Translations under genes and position numbers: made by a program
NCBI GenBank assembly: GCA_035511515.1
Contig: DATKFG010000132.1
Coordinates: 1-29,716 of the forward strand
Source of the DNA: VBCK01 sp035511515
GTDB lineage: Bacteria; Pseudomonadota; Gammaproteobacteria; Burkholderiales; Burkholderiaceae_F
DNA length: 29,716 nucleotides
Direction: 5' to 3'
The notes under the pieces: model-generated
The model's database searches: none
Seen by the model: only the letters and a program-made list of their open reading frames with translations
What the model was told of the DNA's origin: nothing
In this document: piece after piece, positions 6,309 to 14,654 of the stretch
Position numbering within the stretch: position 1 is the first letter of the stretch
Layout: the number at the start of each line of letters is the position of its first letter

Positions 6309-6986
6309 TCACCACTCCTTGTACGCGACGCCGTTGCTGCCGACCGTGGTCGACTTCGACATCACGTCGTACACGTCCTTGCCCGGCTGCGGGTCGCTGG
6401 GCGGGGAACCATAGGCGCGCGTGTCCCATTGCTCCTCGGCCGGCACCGACGGATCCGGCGTGAACGGGTCGCGCGGGATCTGGCGCAGGAACATCAACTT
6501 GGGGGGCGGATCGCTCGACGTGCTGCTGTTCAGGCTGCTCAGAGTCGTCGTGGTGCTGCTCAGACCCGCAGTGGCCGCGGTCTGCGCGGGTTCGACTCCC
6601 TCGACCAGCACCTTCAGCGACGGCGGATAGCCCGAATCGCTCGGATCCTTCTGTATCTTGCCGGTGTCGGCCGCGTCCTTGTACGCGTCCAGCGCTGTGC
6701 GCATCTGCCGCAGCGCGGTGCGCAGCTCGGCCTCCTTCATCCGCACCGCCGTCACCTCGTACAGCGGAACCGCGACCAGCGCCATCACGCCCACCAGGGC
6801 GAGCGTGACGACCAGCTCGATCAGGGTGAAGCCGCGCGCCCTCGCCCTCACCCCCTCCCCTCTCCCGCTGCGCGGGCGTGGGGCGATACAGGGTGCCAGT
6901 GGAACGACTTTGGACTCGCGACGACGGGTCGCCCCTCGCCCGCGCAGCGGGAGAGGGGAGGGGGTGAGGGCTGCCTGCATCCTCAT
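6309..6986 (-). CDS. Minor pseudopilin with second copy of the palindromic element in its leader codons
   Basis: A 225-residue pseudopilin with an intact signal (ARG/FTLIELVVTLALVGVMALVAVPLYE), then a helix rich in Lys/Glu/Arg (KEAELRTALRQMRTALDAYK), a YPPSLKVLVEG motif, a Ser/Thr-rich linker and a C-terminal region with LRQIPRDPFTP. This resembles general secretion pathway GspG/GspH-like proteins of betaproteobacteria. ATG 6986 lies 20 bp after the secretin stop and has no strong Shine-Dalgarno. Codons 6-48 are made by the element at 6844-6971, giving a 52-residue leader. GTG 6851 in the element's arm would give a 7-residue leader (VRARARG). Taking out 126 bp would leave MRMQAARARG/FTLIE. 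Confidence 0.85.
   Translation of the reverse strand: MRMQAALTPSPLPLRGRGATRRRESKVVPLAPCIAPRPRSGRGEGVRARARGFTLIELVVTLALVGVMALVAVPLYEVTAVRMKEAELRTALRQMRTALDAYKDAADTGKIQKDPSDSGYPPSLKVLVEGVEPAQTAATAGLSSTTTTLSSLNSSTSSDPPPKLMFLRQIPRDPFTPDPSVPAEEQWDTRAYGSPPSDPQPGKDVYDVMSKSTTVGSNGVAYKEW
6844..6971. repeat. Palindromic element copy B: 43-bp inverted arms in the adjacent pseudopilin gene
   Basis: Left arm 6844-6886 and right arm 6929-6971 pair over 43 bp with one mismatch; the right arm is identical to that of copy A. The spacer is 42 nt and unrelated to that of copy A. It sits at the same relative place as copy A, a few codons after the ATG and just before the pilin cleavage motif, and is read without a stop. 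Confidence 0.95.
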
Positions 6987-7006
6987 CGCGTCGCACCCGG
7001 ATTGGC

Positions 7007-9157
7007 CTAGTTCGGATTGCCCGCCGGCGGCGGCGTTGGCGCAGGGGCCGGGTTCGTATAAGGCGAAGCGCTTTCCGGCTGCGGCGCCGCGGGCGGCGGC
7101 ACCACGGGCTGCGGAGCCTCCGGCGACTCGCCCGTCGCTGGCGGATTGATGACCCAGGGCGGCGCCGTCACGCCGGGCGGCACCTCGTGGCGCGGAGCCG
7201 GCACGCGCGGGTCGTTGCGCGGATAGTTCGGATTTGCGCTGGGCAGCGTCGACGGAGCGCCCGGCGGCATGATGGCGCCGGTGCCGCCGCCGCCGACGAA
7301 GCCCGGGGCGGGAGCGGCGCCAGGTGTGGCCGGTGCGCCGCTGACCGAGCCGACCGGATCCAGCCGCAGCGGCGTTTCGCGCACGGCCGACTCGGTGCCG
7401 CTGAAGAGGTTCCGGGCGCGCGAGTCGGCCACCGTGGGCGCCCGCAGAATGTGCGGCGTGATCGACATCACGATCTCGGTTTTCTTGTCCTCGTGGTGAT
7501 TGGACCCGAACAGGCGATCGAGCAGCGGAAACTCGCCGATGCCCGGCACCTTGTTGGCCGACAGCACCTCGTTGTCCTGGATCAGCCCGCCCAGGATCTG
7601 CGTTTCGCCGTCGCGCAGCCGCAGATTGGTGGTCACATCGCGCGTGCCGATGTCATAGGCCACGGTGCCGGAGTTATTTCCCGGAGGCGTGACCTGCCCC
7701 AGGATGCTGCTCACCTCCAGGTTCAACTCGATGCCGACGTCGCCTTCCAGGTAGACGTGGGGTTTGAGCTCCACCTTGATACCGACATCCAGGTACTGCA
7801 CCGAGCCGGTCACCACCGGCGAGCCCGTGGACACGGGCGTGACCGTGTTGGTGATCACCGGGACCTTCTCGCCGATCAGGATCTTGGCCTTCTGGTTGTC
7901 GCGCGTGCGCAGCCGGGGCGCGGCCAGCACGTTGGAATCGGAGTCGGTCAGCGCGAAAGTGCCGTTGACCGAGAACGGCAGGCCCTGTACCAGCAGGCTG
8001 GCCACCGGAATGTGGCCCAGGTCACGCAGCGTGTTTACGTTGGTGGGCGTCTGTACCCCGAACGTGCTGGGCCACGCGATGCCCATGTCGCGAATCCGAT
8101 CGCGGTTGACCTCCAGCACCTCCACCTCCAGCATCACCTCCGGATCCGGATAGTCATGCGCCGCAATGATCTTCTCGGCCACTGAAATCATGTCGGCCGT
8201 GCCGCGCACCACCAGCGTGTTGGTCTTGTCGTCCAGCGACATGTCGGCCACTTTCAGCACCGTCTTGAGCACGTTCTGCATCGTCTTGCCGTCCGCATTG
8301 GACAGCTGGAATATCCGCACCTTCAGATCCTGGTACTCCTTCTGCTTGGCTGCCGTGGCCGGATAGATGAACAGCGTGTTGGCGTTGAGCACCTTCTTGT
8401 CCATCTGGCTCTGCAGAAGAATCATGTCGACCGTGTCCTCGACCGAGGCGTCGTGCACGAAGATGGTCGTCTTCAGGTCATTGCGCACGTCCCGGTCGAA
8501 GATCACGTTCAGCCCCGTGGTGCGCGACAGCGCCTCGAACACCATCCGCAGATTGGCATCGCGGAACTGCAGCGACACGGGCTTCTTCATCACCGAGCCG
8601 GCCGCGATCTGCGCTGCCTTGGCCGCCTCGGCCTTGTCCATCTCGTCGGCAATCCGCGTGGCCAGCGCCGCGGCATCGTTGCGGGCACCGTTTTCCTGCA
8701 GCACCGTGTGCACCTTCTCGCGCGCCCCCGCCAGGTCGTGCTCGGCCAGCAGCTTTTCGGCCTCGGCCAGCAGCGCGTTGTGCCGCAGGTCCATCTCGAT
8801 GTTGGCCAGCCCGCGCAGCGCCCGGTCGTTGCCCCCATCGAACTTCAGCGTGTCCTGGTACAGCTGCCGCGCCGCGTCGCGCTGCCCGGCACGGCGCGCC
8901 TCATCGGCCTGCGCCAGCAGCGTGTTCACCGTTACGGCGAGCTGCTTCAGGTAGTCCAGCCGGTACTGCGAATTGGTCGGCTCGGCCGCGCTGGCCGCCG
9001 CCAGCTCCGCCAGCCCCTTCTGCCGGTCGCCCGCCGCGATCGCCTGCATCCCGTCCGAATGCTGCCGCGAGGCGGCGCAACCCGCCACAATGCCCGCCGC
9101 GGACACGATCGCCGCAACCCCCATCCATCCGCGCAAACGCCAGAACTGCATGCTCAT
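7007..9157 (-). CDS. Outer-membrane secretin lipoprotein with N-terminal TPR region (GspD/MshL/PilQ type)
   Basis: A 716-residue secretin. A lipoprotein signal ends in IVAGC with lipidated Cys27. Residues 30-190 are TPR-like helical repeats (AAGDRQKGLAELAAAS, REKVHTVLQENGARN), unusual for GspD but known in related secretins. Secretin/TonB N domain about 194-270 (VSLQFRDANLRMVFEALS), N1-type domain about 275-355, and the beta-barrel secretin domain about 370-590 with GEKVPVITNT, GIKVELKPHV and VPGIGEFPLLDRLFGS. A tail of some 110 residues is Pro/Ala/Gly-rich. It would form the outer-membrane channel for the pseudopilus. The ATG overlaps the stop of the PilP-like gene (ATGA), so translation is coupled. 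Loss of the usual GspC and its replacement by PilM-P-like partners points to a hybrid T2SS/T4P system. Confidence 0.93.
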   Translation of the reverse strand: MSMQFWRLRGWMGVAAIVSAAGIVAGCAASRQHSDGMQAIAAGDRQKGLAELAAASAAEPTNSQYRLDYLKQLAVTVNTLLAQADEARRAGQRDAARQLYQDTLKFDGGNDRALRGLANIEMDLRHNALLAEAEKLLAEHDLAGAREKVHTVLQENGARNDAAALATRIADEMDKAEAAKAAQIAAGSVMKKPVSLQFRDANLRMVFEALSRTTGLNVIFDRDVRNDLKTTIFVHDASVEDTVDMILLQSQMDKKVLNANTLFIYPATAAKQKEYQDLKVRIFQLSNADGKTMQNVLKTVLKVADMSLDDKTNTLVVRGTADMISVAEKIIAAHDYPDPEVMLEVEVLEVNRDRIRDMGIAWPSTFGVQTPTNVNTLRDLGHIPVASLLVQGLPFSVNGTFALTDSDSNVLAAPRLRTRDNQKAKILIGEKVPVITNTVTPVSTGSPVVTGSVQYLDVGIKVELKPHVYLEGDVGIELNLEVSSILGQVTPPGNNSGTVAYDIGTRDVTTNLRLRDGETQILGGLIQDNEVLSANKVPGIGEFPLLDRLFGSNHHEDKKTEIVMSITPHILRAPTVADSRARNLFSGTESAVRETPLRLDPVGSVSGAPATPGAAPAPGFVGGGGTGAIMPPGAPSTLPSANPNYPRNDPRVPAPRHEVPPGVTAPPWVINPPATGESPEAPQPVVPPPAAPQPESASPYTNPAPAPTPPPAGNPN

Positions 9158-9705
9158 CCCCCAGTAGCTTCAATCGTCTGGCGCTGTTTCAGCGGCAGAT
9201 ACGTGACAACGACCTGGGCCGAATCGAACGACTCGACCCGATACGTGCTCTCGACCACATCGCCGACGTGCACCACGAACAGCGCGTCGCCCTTGGCGAT
9301 GAAAGCGGCCGGCTTCGCGGATTTCTCCTCGAGCAGGCCGACGAAACGGAACGGCACCGGCGGCGCGGTCGGCGGCGGAGGCGGCACCACGACGGTGGCG
9401 ACCGTCGTCATCGGCGGCGGCGGCGGCGGCGGCGGTGGCAGCCAGCCGCGCGCGGCGAACGGGTCCTTGGCGGCCGACTGGTCGATCTTGCCGCGCGTGG
9501 GCAGCCCCGGCGCCGTCGCAGCGGCCGGCCCGGCCGGCGCGGCATCGGCGCGCGGTGCATCTGGCGTGGTCGCGTCGCCGGCATGGGCCACCGATGGCAC
9601 CACGCCGTCGTTGCCCGAGCCGGAAAAATAAAATGCGACCGCGAAGGTGGCCGCGCCGGCCGCCGCCAGCACCACCGGTCGAACCCAGGCCGGACGCTGG
9701 CTCAC
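9154..9705 (-). CDS. PilP/GspC-like inner-membrane-anchored secretin partner
   Basis: A 183-residue protein: short N-terminus, one membrane helix (about residues 9-28, VRPVVLAAAGAATFAVAFYF), an Ala/Pro-rich linker and a short beta-rich C-terminal domain with VPFRFVGLLEEKSAKPAAFI and GDALFVVHVGDVV. That pattern (FVGxL..., then GD) is seen in PilP and GspC homology-region domains, which contact the secretin N0 domain. KDPFAARGWLPP before the domain also fits, as PilP-like proteins have a DPF motif. A run of nine prolines is coded by GGC/CGG repeats at 9412-9438. GTG 9705 overlaps the upstream stop by 4 bp (GTGA), and its own stop overlaps the secretin ATG. The assignment rests on order and shape, not on strong similarity. 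Confidence 0.7.
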   Translation of the reverse strand: MSQRPAWVRPVVLAAAGAATFAVAFYFSGSGNDGVVPSVAHAGDATTPDAPRADAAPAGPAAATAPGLPTRGKIDQSAAKDPFAARGWLPPPPPPPPPMTTVATVVVPPPPPTAPPVPFRFVGLLEEKSAKPAAFIAKGDALFVVHVGDVVESTYRVESFDSAQVVVTYLPLKQRQTIEATGG

Positions 9706-10274
9706 GACGCGCGCCCCCGGTAAAACAGCGTGAAATGCACCCGCGACTCCAACTGCTCGGCCCCGGCACCCGGGCGCTCGACCCGAAGCTCGTCCAGGCT
9801 GGCGTGGGGCAGCTTGTTGAGCACATCGGCCACGAACGATTTGACCGGCGCGTAGCGCTCCTTGACCGGCAGGATCACGTCGAAACGTTCCAGGCCCCCG
9901 GAGCCGTCGACCGCCCGCACCGAGTACTCCCCGCGCGCCAGCTCGACATGGGCCGCCTGCGCCGCCGCGAAGATGAGTCTCAGATCGGCGGTGGACTGCT
10001 CGGCGGGCGGAAACCACTGCTGGAACCGCGCCATTTGCTCGGCCGGCGTGTGCTCTTCGATATGCGTGACCCCGATCTGCGCGATCCGCGCGCGGACCTG
10101 GCCGGTGCGCGCGCTCAGCCACTCGATGTCGCGCTGGGCGTAGGTGGCCAACGCGAACGCGATGGCGGCCGCCACCAGCAGCGCGACACCCAGCACCCCG
10201 GCCGCGCCCACCCGAAGCCGGACCCAGCGCGCGAACCGGTGCAAGGCGTGCAGGTACAGGTTGAACCGGTTCAT
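9702..10274 (-). CDS. PilO/GspM-like inner-membrane assembly protein
   Basis: A 190-residue bitopic protein. A basic N-terminus precedes a membrane helix (about residues 24-46, GAAGVLGVALLVAAAIAFALATY), a short coiled-coil-like stretch (QRDIEWLSARTGQVRARIAQI) and a periplasmic alpha/beta domain (about 85-190) with FDVILPVKERYAPVKSFVADVLNKLP, typical of the ferredoxin-like fold of PilO/GspM. It should pair with the PilN-like protein in the inner-membrane platform. The ATG overlaps the PilN-like stop (ATGA), showing translational coupling. No enzyme motif is present. Confidence 0.7.
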   Translation of the reverse strand: MNRFNLYLHALHRFARWVRLRVGAAGVLGVALLVAAAIAFALATYAQRDIEWLSARTGQVRARIAQIGVTHIEEHTPAEQMARFQQWFPPAEQSTADLRLIFAAAQAAHVELARGEYSVRAVDGSGGLERFDVILPVKERYAPVKSFVADVLNKLPHASLDELRVERPGAGAEQLESRVHFTLFYRGRAS

Positions 10275-10807
10275 CGGCCGCTCCATTTCAACTGAACGAT
10301 GAAGCGCACCGGCGTGCCGGGTGTCAGCGCCTGCACTTGGTGCGAGGCCAGCCACACGTCCGAAAACTGCCGTCCACCCTGCAACGCCTGCAGGTAGTCG
10401 AGCATCGCGACGGAATTCTTGGCCTCGGCCGTGATGCGCACCGCGCGGCGCAGCGCCGAGGGCTCCACGCCCAGCAGCACGACCTCGGACGTGGGCACCG
10501 CTTCCAGCGCGGCCAGCATTTCGGCCCACGGCATCTGCAGCTCGTGCGCGATCTGATTGGCCGCCTTGGACACCCGCGGATCCAGCGGGGGACCTGCGCG
10601 CGCACTGTCACCGCGGGGGTTGGTCAGCTTGCCGTTGGCCGCATTGAGCTCGCTGGCCAGGGCCATGCGCGCCGCCTGCGCGGACTGGAACTGGACCGCC
10701 GCCAGCAGCGCGGCCACCACGCCGGTGGCCAGCAGGAGCCAACCGGCCGGCCCGGTGCGGCGGGCCGGCGAAAAGTCCAGATCGAGACGAGCGGCTTTTT
10801 TCAGCAT
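10271..10807 (-). CDS. PilN/GspL-C-terminal-like inner-membrane assembly protein
   Basis: A 178-residue bitopic protein: cytoplasmic N-terminus (LKKAARLDLDFSPARR, similar to the PilN segment that binds PilM), one membrane helix (about residues 22-42, GWLLLATGVVAALLAAVQF), and a periplasmic domain with WAEMLAALEAVPTSEVVLLGVEPS and AMLDYLQALQ, a PilN-type ferredoxin-like pattern. ATG 10807 was chosen because it directly precedes the LDLDF segment; an open frame continues upstream into the PilM-like gene. It follows the PilM-like stop by 14 bp and overlaps the PilO-like gene by 4 bp. Confidence 0.72.
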   Translation of the reverse strand: MLKKAARLDLDFSPARRTGPAGWLLLATGVVAALLAAVQFQSAQAARMALASELNAANGKLTNPRGDSARAGPPLDPRVSKAANQIAHELQMPWAEMLAALEAVPTSEVVLLGVEPSALRRAVRITAEAKNSVAMLDYLQALQGGRQFSDVWLASHQVQALTPGTPVRFIVQLKWSGR

Positions 10808-10821
10808 GATCGCGGGTCCGT

Positions 10822-11724
10822 TCAGACCGTCATCGCCATGGCGACCCACGGCGGCGGCGGCGTCCAGCCGGCGGGCAGCAATGCGAGAAAGCGCGTGTCG
10901 GCGTCGACCGCCAGACCGGCGCCGCGCAGCAGGCTGCGGCCGCGCACTTCGAGCTCCTCCGGAGCGCGCACGCCCAGCTCGAAGCTCATCGCGGTCACCA
11001 CCCCGCCGGCGGCCACCGCCAGCTGTGTGCCCGTTTCGCGCACCAGCGAGATCACCGCGCAGCGGGACAGCAGCTGGTCGCGATGGGCGTTGTATTCGTG
11101 AACGAATTCGCCGACGATTTCACCCGCGTGCAGCCCGTGCGCCCGCAGCAGCATCTGCAGCGACGGCAGCACCGCGGCGGGCATGCCGCAGGCGACCGTG
11201 CTGTGGCCGCCGGCCTGGGTCTGCCAGCGCGTGACCACCTCGCTGGGCGGAATGCCGGCCACATCGGCCAGCGCCGAGCGCACCACATCGTTGGCGGCGT
11301 GCGGCGACAGGCTTCTTAAGTCGGCCCGCACCACGTCGTACAGCATCCAGGCATCGCCGATCAGCACGTCGCAGGTCAGTCCTTTGAGCGATCCGGCCGC
11401 CGCCGTCAGCGCCGCCAGCAGCGGGGGCAGGGCCGCGACGGCCTCGGGCAGGGTCGCCACGCCCGGGCGGTACTCGATCTGCTGGGTCGCAACCAGCCGC
11501 GGCTTGTGCCAGCCGGCCAGCAGGTCGGCGCGCGCGCCTTCGGCGCCCACGCGCAGTCGCAGCCGACGGCCCATCCGCAGCCCGCCACCCGGCTTCGCCG
11601 CTTTCGCGGCTACGCCGGGCGCAGCCGCCTTGGTGCCGTTCGTGGCACTCGCGGCTTCGGCGGGCTTGCCTGCCGTAGCGGCGACAGCCGCGGAGGCGGG
11701 TGCACTACTCGACGGGCGTGGCAC
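10822..11724 (-). CDS. PilM/MshI-like cytoplasmic assembly protein with Ala-rich extension
   Basis: A 300-residue protein without membrane helices. Residues 1-48 are an Ala/Pro/Gly/Lys-rich tract of low complexity; the folded part starts near LRMGRRLRLRVG. Stretches such as CDVLIGDAWMLYDVVRADL, ALADVAGIPPSEVV and RCAVISLVRETGTQLAVAAGGVV fit the actin-like fold of PilM, MshI or the GspL cytoplasmic domain, but at about 250 residues it is shorter than PilM and no clear ATP motif is visible. The GTG at 11724 has an excellent Shine-Dalgarno (GGAGGAG, 11732-11738), so the Ala-rich tail is probably real. It overlaps the end of the ATPase gene by 20 bp. Position between GspE and the PilN-like gene supports the call. 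Confidence 0.65.
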   Translation of the reverse strand: MPRPSSSAPASAAVAATAGKPAEAASATNGTKAAAPGVAAKAAKPGGGLRMGRRLRLRVGAEGARADLLAGWHKPRLVATQQIEYRPGVATLPEAVAALPPLLAALTAAAGSLKGLTCDVLIGDAWMLYDVVRADLRSLSPHAANDVVRSALADVAGIPPSEVVTRWQTQAGGHSTVACGMPAAVLPSLQMLLRAHGLHAGEIVGEFVHEYNAHRDQLLSRCAVISLVRETGTQLAVAAGGVVTAMSFELGVRAPEELEVRGRSLLRGAGLAVDADTRFLALLPAGWTPPPPWVAMAMTV

Positions 11725-13399
11725 GATTGATCTCCTCCAGCGTGGTGTCGCCGGACATGGCCGCGTTCAGCGCCGCCTCGCGCAGCCCGACGAAGCCGGT
11801 CTCACGCGCCTCGGACTTGATCTGCGAAATGGGCGCGCGGCTGCCCAGCAGGTCGCGCATCCGGTCGCTCATTGCCAGTGTCTCGGCGATGGCGCGACGG
11901 CCCTTGTAGCCCGTGCCGCGGCAGTGCGTGCAGCCCAGGCCGCGCCGGAAGCGCGCGGTGTAGGCGGCGCGCTTGTCCACCCCCGAGCGCGCCAGCAGGT
12001 CGGCTGGCGGGCGGTACGGCGTGGCGCAACGCGCACAGTTCAAGCGCACCAGGCGCTGGGCCAGGATGCCGTTCAGCGCCGACATGAAGCTGTAGCTGTC
12101 CACGCCCATGTTGGTGAAACGCCCCATCACGTCGAACACGTTGTTCGCGTGCACGGTGGTGAACACCTGGTGCCCGGTCAACGCGGCCTGCACCGCGATC
12201 TGGGCCGTCTCGCCGTCGCGGATCTCGCCCACCATGATCTTGTCGGGGTCGTGCCGCAGGATCGATCGCAGCCCGCGCGCGAAGGTCAGGCCCTTTTTCT
12301 CGTTGACCGGGATCTGCAGCACCCCCTGCACCTGGTACTCGACCGGGTCCTCGATCGTGATGATCTTGTCCAGGCCGGTGTTGATCTCGGTGAGCGCCGC
12401 ATACAGCGTGGTCGTCTTGCCGCTGCCGGTCGGTCCGGTCACCAGCAGCAGACCGTGCGGCAGCGACGACAGGCGCCGGATGAAGTCCAGCACGGCCGCC
12501 TCGAAGCCCAGGTTTTCCAGCTTGATGGAGCGGGCCTCGCCGCCCAGGTTGTTGCGGTCCAGGATCCGCAGCACGGCATCTTCGCCGAAGATGTTCGGCA
12601 TCACGGACACCCGCAGGTCGATCTCGCGCTCAGCCACCGAGACCTTGATGCGGCCGTCCTGGGGCACGCGGCGCTCGGAGATGTCCAGCTCGGCCAGCAC
12701 CTTGATCCGCGACAGCACGTGATGGGCTGCCTCCAGCCCGTCGACCCGCTTGACCACCTCCAGCACGCCGTCGACCCGGTACTTGATCGTCAGGCCGGAG
12801 TTGTGCGTTTCGAAGTGGATGTCGCTCGCCAGCGCCTTCAGGGCGTCGTGGATGGTCGAGTCCACCAGCCGCACGATCGGGCTGCTGGAGGCGCTGATGT
12901 CCGCCAGCGCAACCGACACGGCGTTCGAGTCGTTGGCGCTCGGACCGGCCGCAACCGATTCGACCGCGTCCATCGCGCGCATCGAGCGTTCGGCCTGAGC
13001 CAGAAAGGAGCGCAGATCCTCGCTCGAGGTCAGTCCCCAGCCCAGCCGGTTGCGGCGGCGCTGGCGCATGCGCTCGGCGGCCCAGGCGCGCGTGCGGGTG
13101 TCCAGCGGATCGGTCAGCACGACCAGCGTGCGCTGGTCGGCCGTGGTCAGTGCGATCGTCACGCGCTGGTTGACCTCCAGGAAGCTGATTGCCTCGAAGT
13201 CCGGCGTACACGCGCGCAGGTCGGTCAGCCCCATCGGTTTGAGGCCGAAATAAGCGGCCGCGGCGGCGACGAACTGGGCGCCGGCCAGGCCAACGGCTTC
13301 CGACAGTGCTTCCACCGGCCGCTGTGTTCCCGACTGCTCGAGCGCGCGCCGCACCAGCTCGTCACTCAGAACGCTGTTCAGGCTGGCCGGTGCATTCAT
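11705..13399 (-). CDS. gspE: GspE/PilB-family secretion ATPase
   Basis: A 564-residue hexameric ATPase that powers pseudopilus assembly at the inner face of the inner membrane. The N-terminal GspE_N/MshE_N-like domain covers about residues 1-150. The ATPase core has Walker A GPTGSGKT (322-329), Asp box ITIEDPVEY (347-355), Walker B IMVGEIRD (388-395) and the His box around TGHQVFTTVHANN. A zinc-binding four-Cys module is complete: CARC (455-458) and CTHC (490-493). All catalytic motifs are intact. It lies 42 bp after gspF and overlaps the PilM-like gene. No retraction ATPase (PilT) is present in the window, which favours a secretion-type or non-retracting system. Confidence 0.96.
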   Translation of the reverse strand: MNAPASLNSVLSDELVRRALEQSGTQRPVEALSEAVGLAGAQFVAAAAAYFGLKPMGLTDLRACTPDFEAISFLEVNQRVTIALTTADQRTLVVLTDPLDTRTRAWAAERMRQRRRNRLGWGLTSSEDLRSFLAQAERSMRAMDAVESVAAGPSANDSNAVSVALADISASSSPIVRLVDSTIHDALKALASDIHFETHNSGLTIKYRVDGVLEVVKRVDGLEAAHHVLSRIKVLAELDISERRVPQDGRIKVSVAEREIDLRVSVMPNIFGEDAVLRILDRNNLGGEARSIKLENLGFEAAVLDFIRRLSSLPHGLLLVTGPTGSGKTTTLYAALTEINTGLDKIITIEDPVEYQVQGVLQIPVNEKKGLTFARGLRSILRHDPDKIMVGEIRDGETAQIAVQAALTGHQVFTTVHANNVFDVMGRFTNMGVDSYSFMSALNGILAQRLVRLNCARCATPYRPPADLLARSGVDKRAAYTARFRRGLGCTHCRGTGYKGRRAIAETLAMSDRMRDLLGSRAPISQIKSEARETGFVGLREAALNAAMSGDTTLEEINRATPVE

Positions 13400-13441
13400 A
13401 GAGTCATCTCTCGTACGGGTTTTCTGCCGGGTCCCGCCGCG

Positions 13442-14647
13442 CTACTGCAGGCTGGTGGCCAGATCGAAGATCGGCATATACATCAGCACCACGATCGCGC
13501 CGATGACAAGCCCTATGAAGATCATCAGCAACGGCTCGACCAGGCGTGCGGTCAGGTCGATGGCGCGGCTCAGCTCCTGTTCCTGGAACGTTGCGATGCG
13601 CGACAGCACGTCGGCCAGGCGCCCGGTCTTCTGGGCCACCTCCAGCATCCGCAGGGCGACGGTGTCGGCGATCTGCGCCTGCGCCAGCGCCGGACCGATC
13701 GGACGGCCCTCGGCGATCTGGCGTCGTGCGCCATCCAGCCCCAGTTGGTCCTCCTCGGCCAGCAGCCGCCGGCTCATCTCGAAGGCGCGCAGCACCGGGA
13801 TGCCGCCCTGAACCAGCATCGAGGTGGTCCGGTAGAACTGCGCGTGCCGGAACAGCCGCACCAGCCGGCCGATCAGCCAGGCCCGCTGCAATCCCGGGAT
13901 CTGCCAGCCGCTGCGCGCCGCGCGCAGCAGGCCGAAGGCGATCAGCAACACCACGGCGACGAATCCGGTCACGAAAATGACGGGATGGGCAGCCACCGAC
14001 TTGCCCCAGCCCAGCAGCATCTGCGAGGCGAGCGGCAGCTTCTTGCTGGCGCCTTCGAGCAACACCGCGAATCGCGGCACCACGACGCCGAGCAGGAACA
14101 GCACCACCAGCGATCCGACCGCCAGCAGCAGCGCCGGGTAGATGGCCGCCCCGACCAGCTTGCCGCGCAGCATCCGCATCGATTCCAGGTGGGTGGAAAA
14201 GCGGCGCAGCGCCGAGACCAGGTCGCCCGTCTGCTCGCTGGCCGACACCGACGCCACCAGCAGCGTGGGGAACACGCCGCCGCGGTTGGACAGCGCGGCC
14301 GACAGCGCTTGCCCTTCGATCACGTCGCGCGTGACCGCCTCCAGCGCCTGGCGGGCGCCCGTATCGCGCTCCTTCTGCGCCAGCGTGCGCAAGGTGTCGA
14401 CCATGCCCAGGCCGGCATCGAGCAGCGCGGCCAGCTCGTCGGTGAAAAGACCCACGTCCAGGCGCCTGCGCCGCCAGCCCTGCCCGCTCGCCGCGCGCAT
14501 TTCCCGGCACGACAGCACGCGCAATCCGCGCAGCCGAACCTGCTCGCTCGCCTTGGCCGCATCGGCGGCGCGCAGCCGCTCAGTCAGCAGCGAGCCTTGC
14601 GGGGAAACCGCAACGACCTCGAACAGGGCCTGGGCGTTATCGCTCAT
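13442..14647 (-). CDS. gspF: GspF/PilC-family inner-membrane platform protein
   Basis: A 401-residue polytopic protein with the two repeated T2SSF domains (about residues 65-190 and 270-393). The first carries LFTDELAALLDAGLGMVDTL and the second FYRTTSMLVQGGIPVLRAFEMS. Membrane helices are evident near 165-190 (GAAIYPALLLAVGSLVVLFLLGVVV), 218-242 and 372-392. Each domain holds the conserved G.P..AL / E.G.L pattern (GQALSAALS, EQTGDLVSAL; GRPIGPALAQ, QKTGRLADVL). It links the ATPase to the pseudopilins. Seven bases separate it from gspG. Confidence 0.95.
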   Translation of the reverse strand: MSDNAQALFEVVAVSPQGSLLTERLRAADAAKASEQVRLRGLRVLSCREMRAASGQGWRRRRLDVGLFTDELAALLDAGLGMVDTLRTLAQKERDTGARQALEAVTRDVIEGQALSAALSNRGGVFPTLLVASVSASEQTGDLVSALRRFSTHLESMRMLRGKLVGAAIYPALLLAVGSLVVLFLLGVVVPRFAVLLEGASKKLPLASQMLLGWGKSVAAHPVIFVTGFVAVVLLIAFGLLRAARSGWQIPGLQRAWLIGRLVRLFRHAQFYRTTSMLVQGGIPVLRAFEMSRRLLAEEDQLGLDGARRQIAEGRPIGPALAQAQIADTVALRMLEVAQKTGRLADVLSRIATFQEQELSRAIDLTARLVEPLLMIFIGLVIGAIVVLMYMPIFDLATSLQ

Positions 14648-14654
14648 CGTTGCG

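Noticed and set aside
9412..9438. GGC/CGG triplet run as a regulatory or phase-variable repeat
   Set aside because: It encodes a proline run in the linker of the PilP-like protein, is triplet-based and would not shift the frame.
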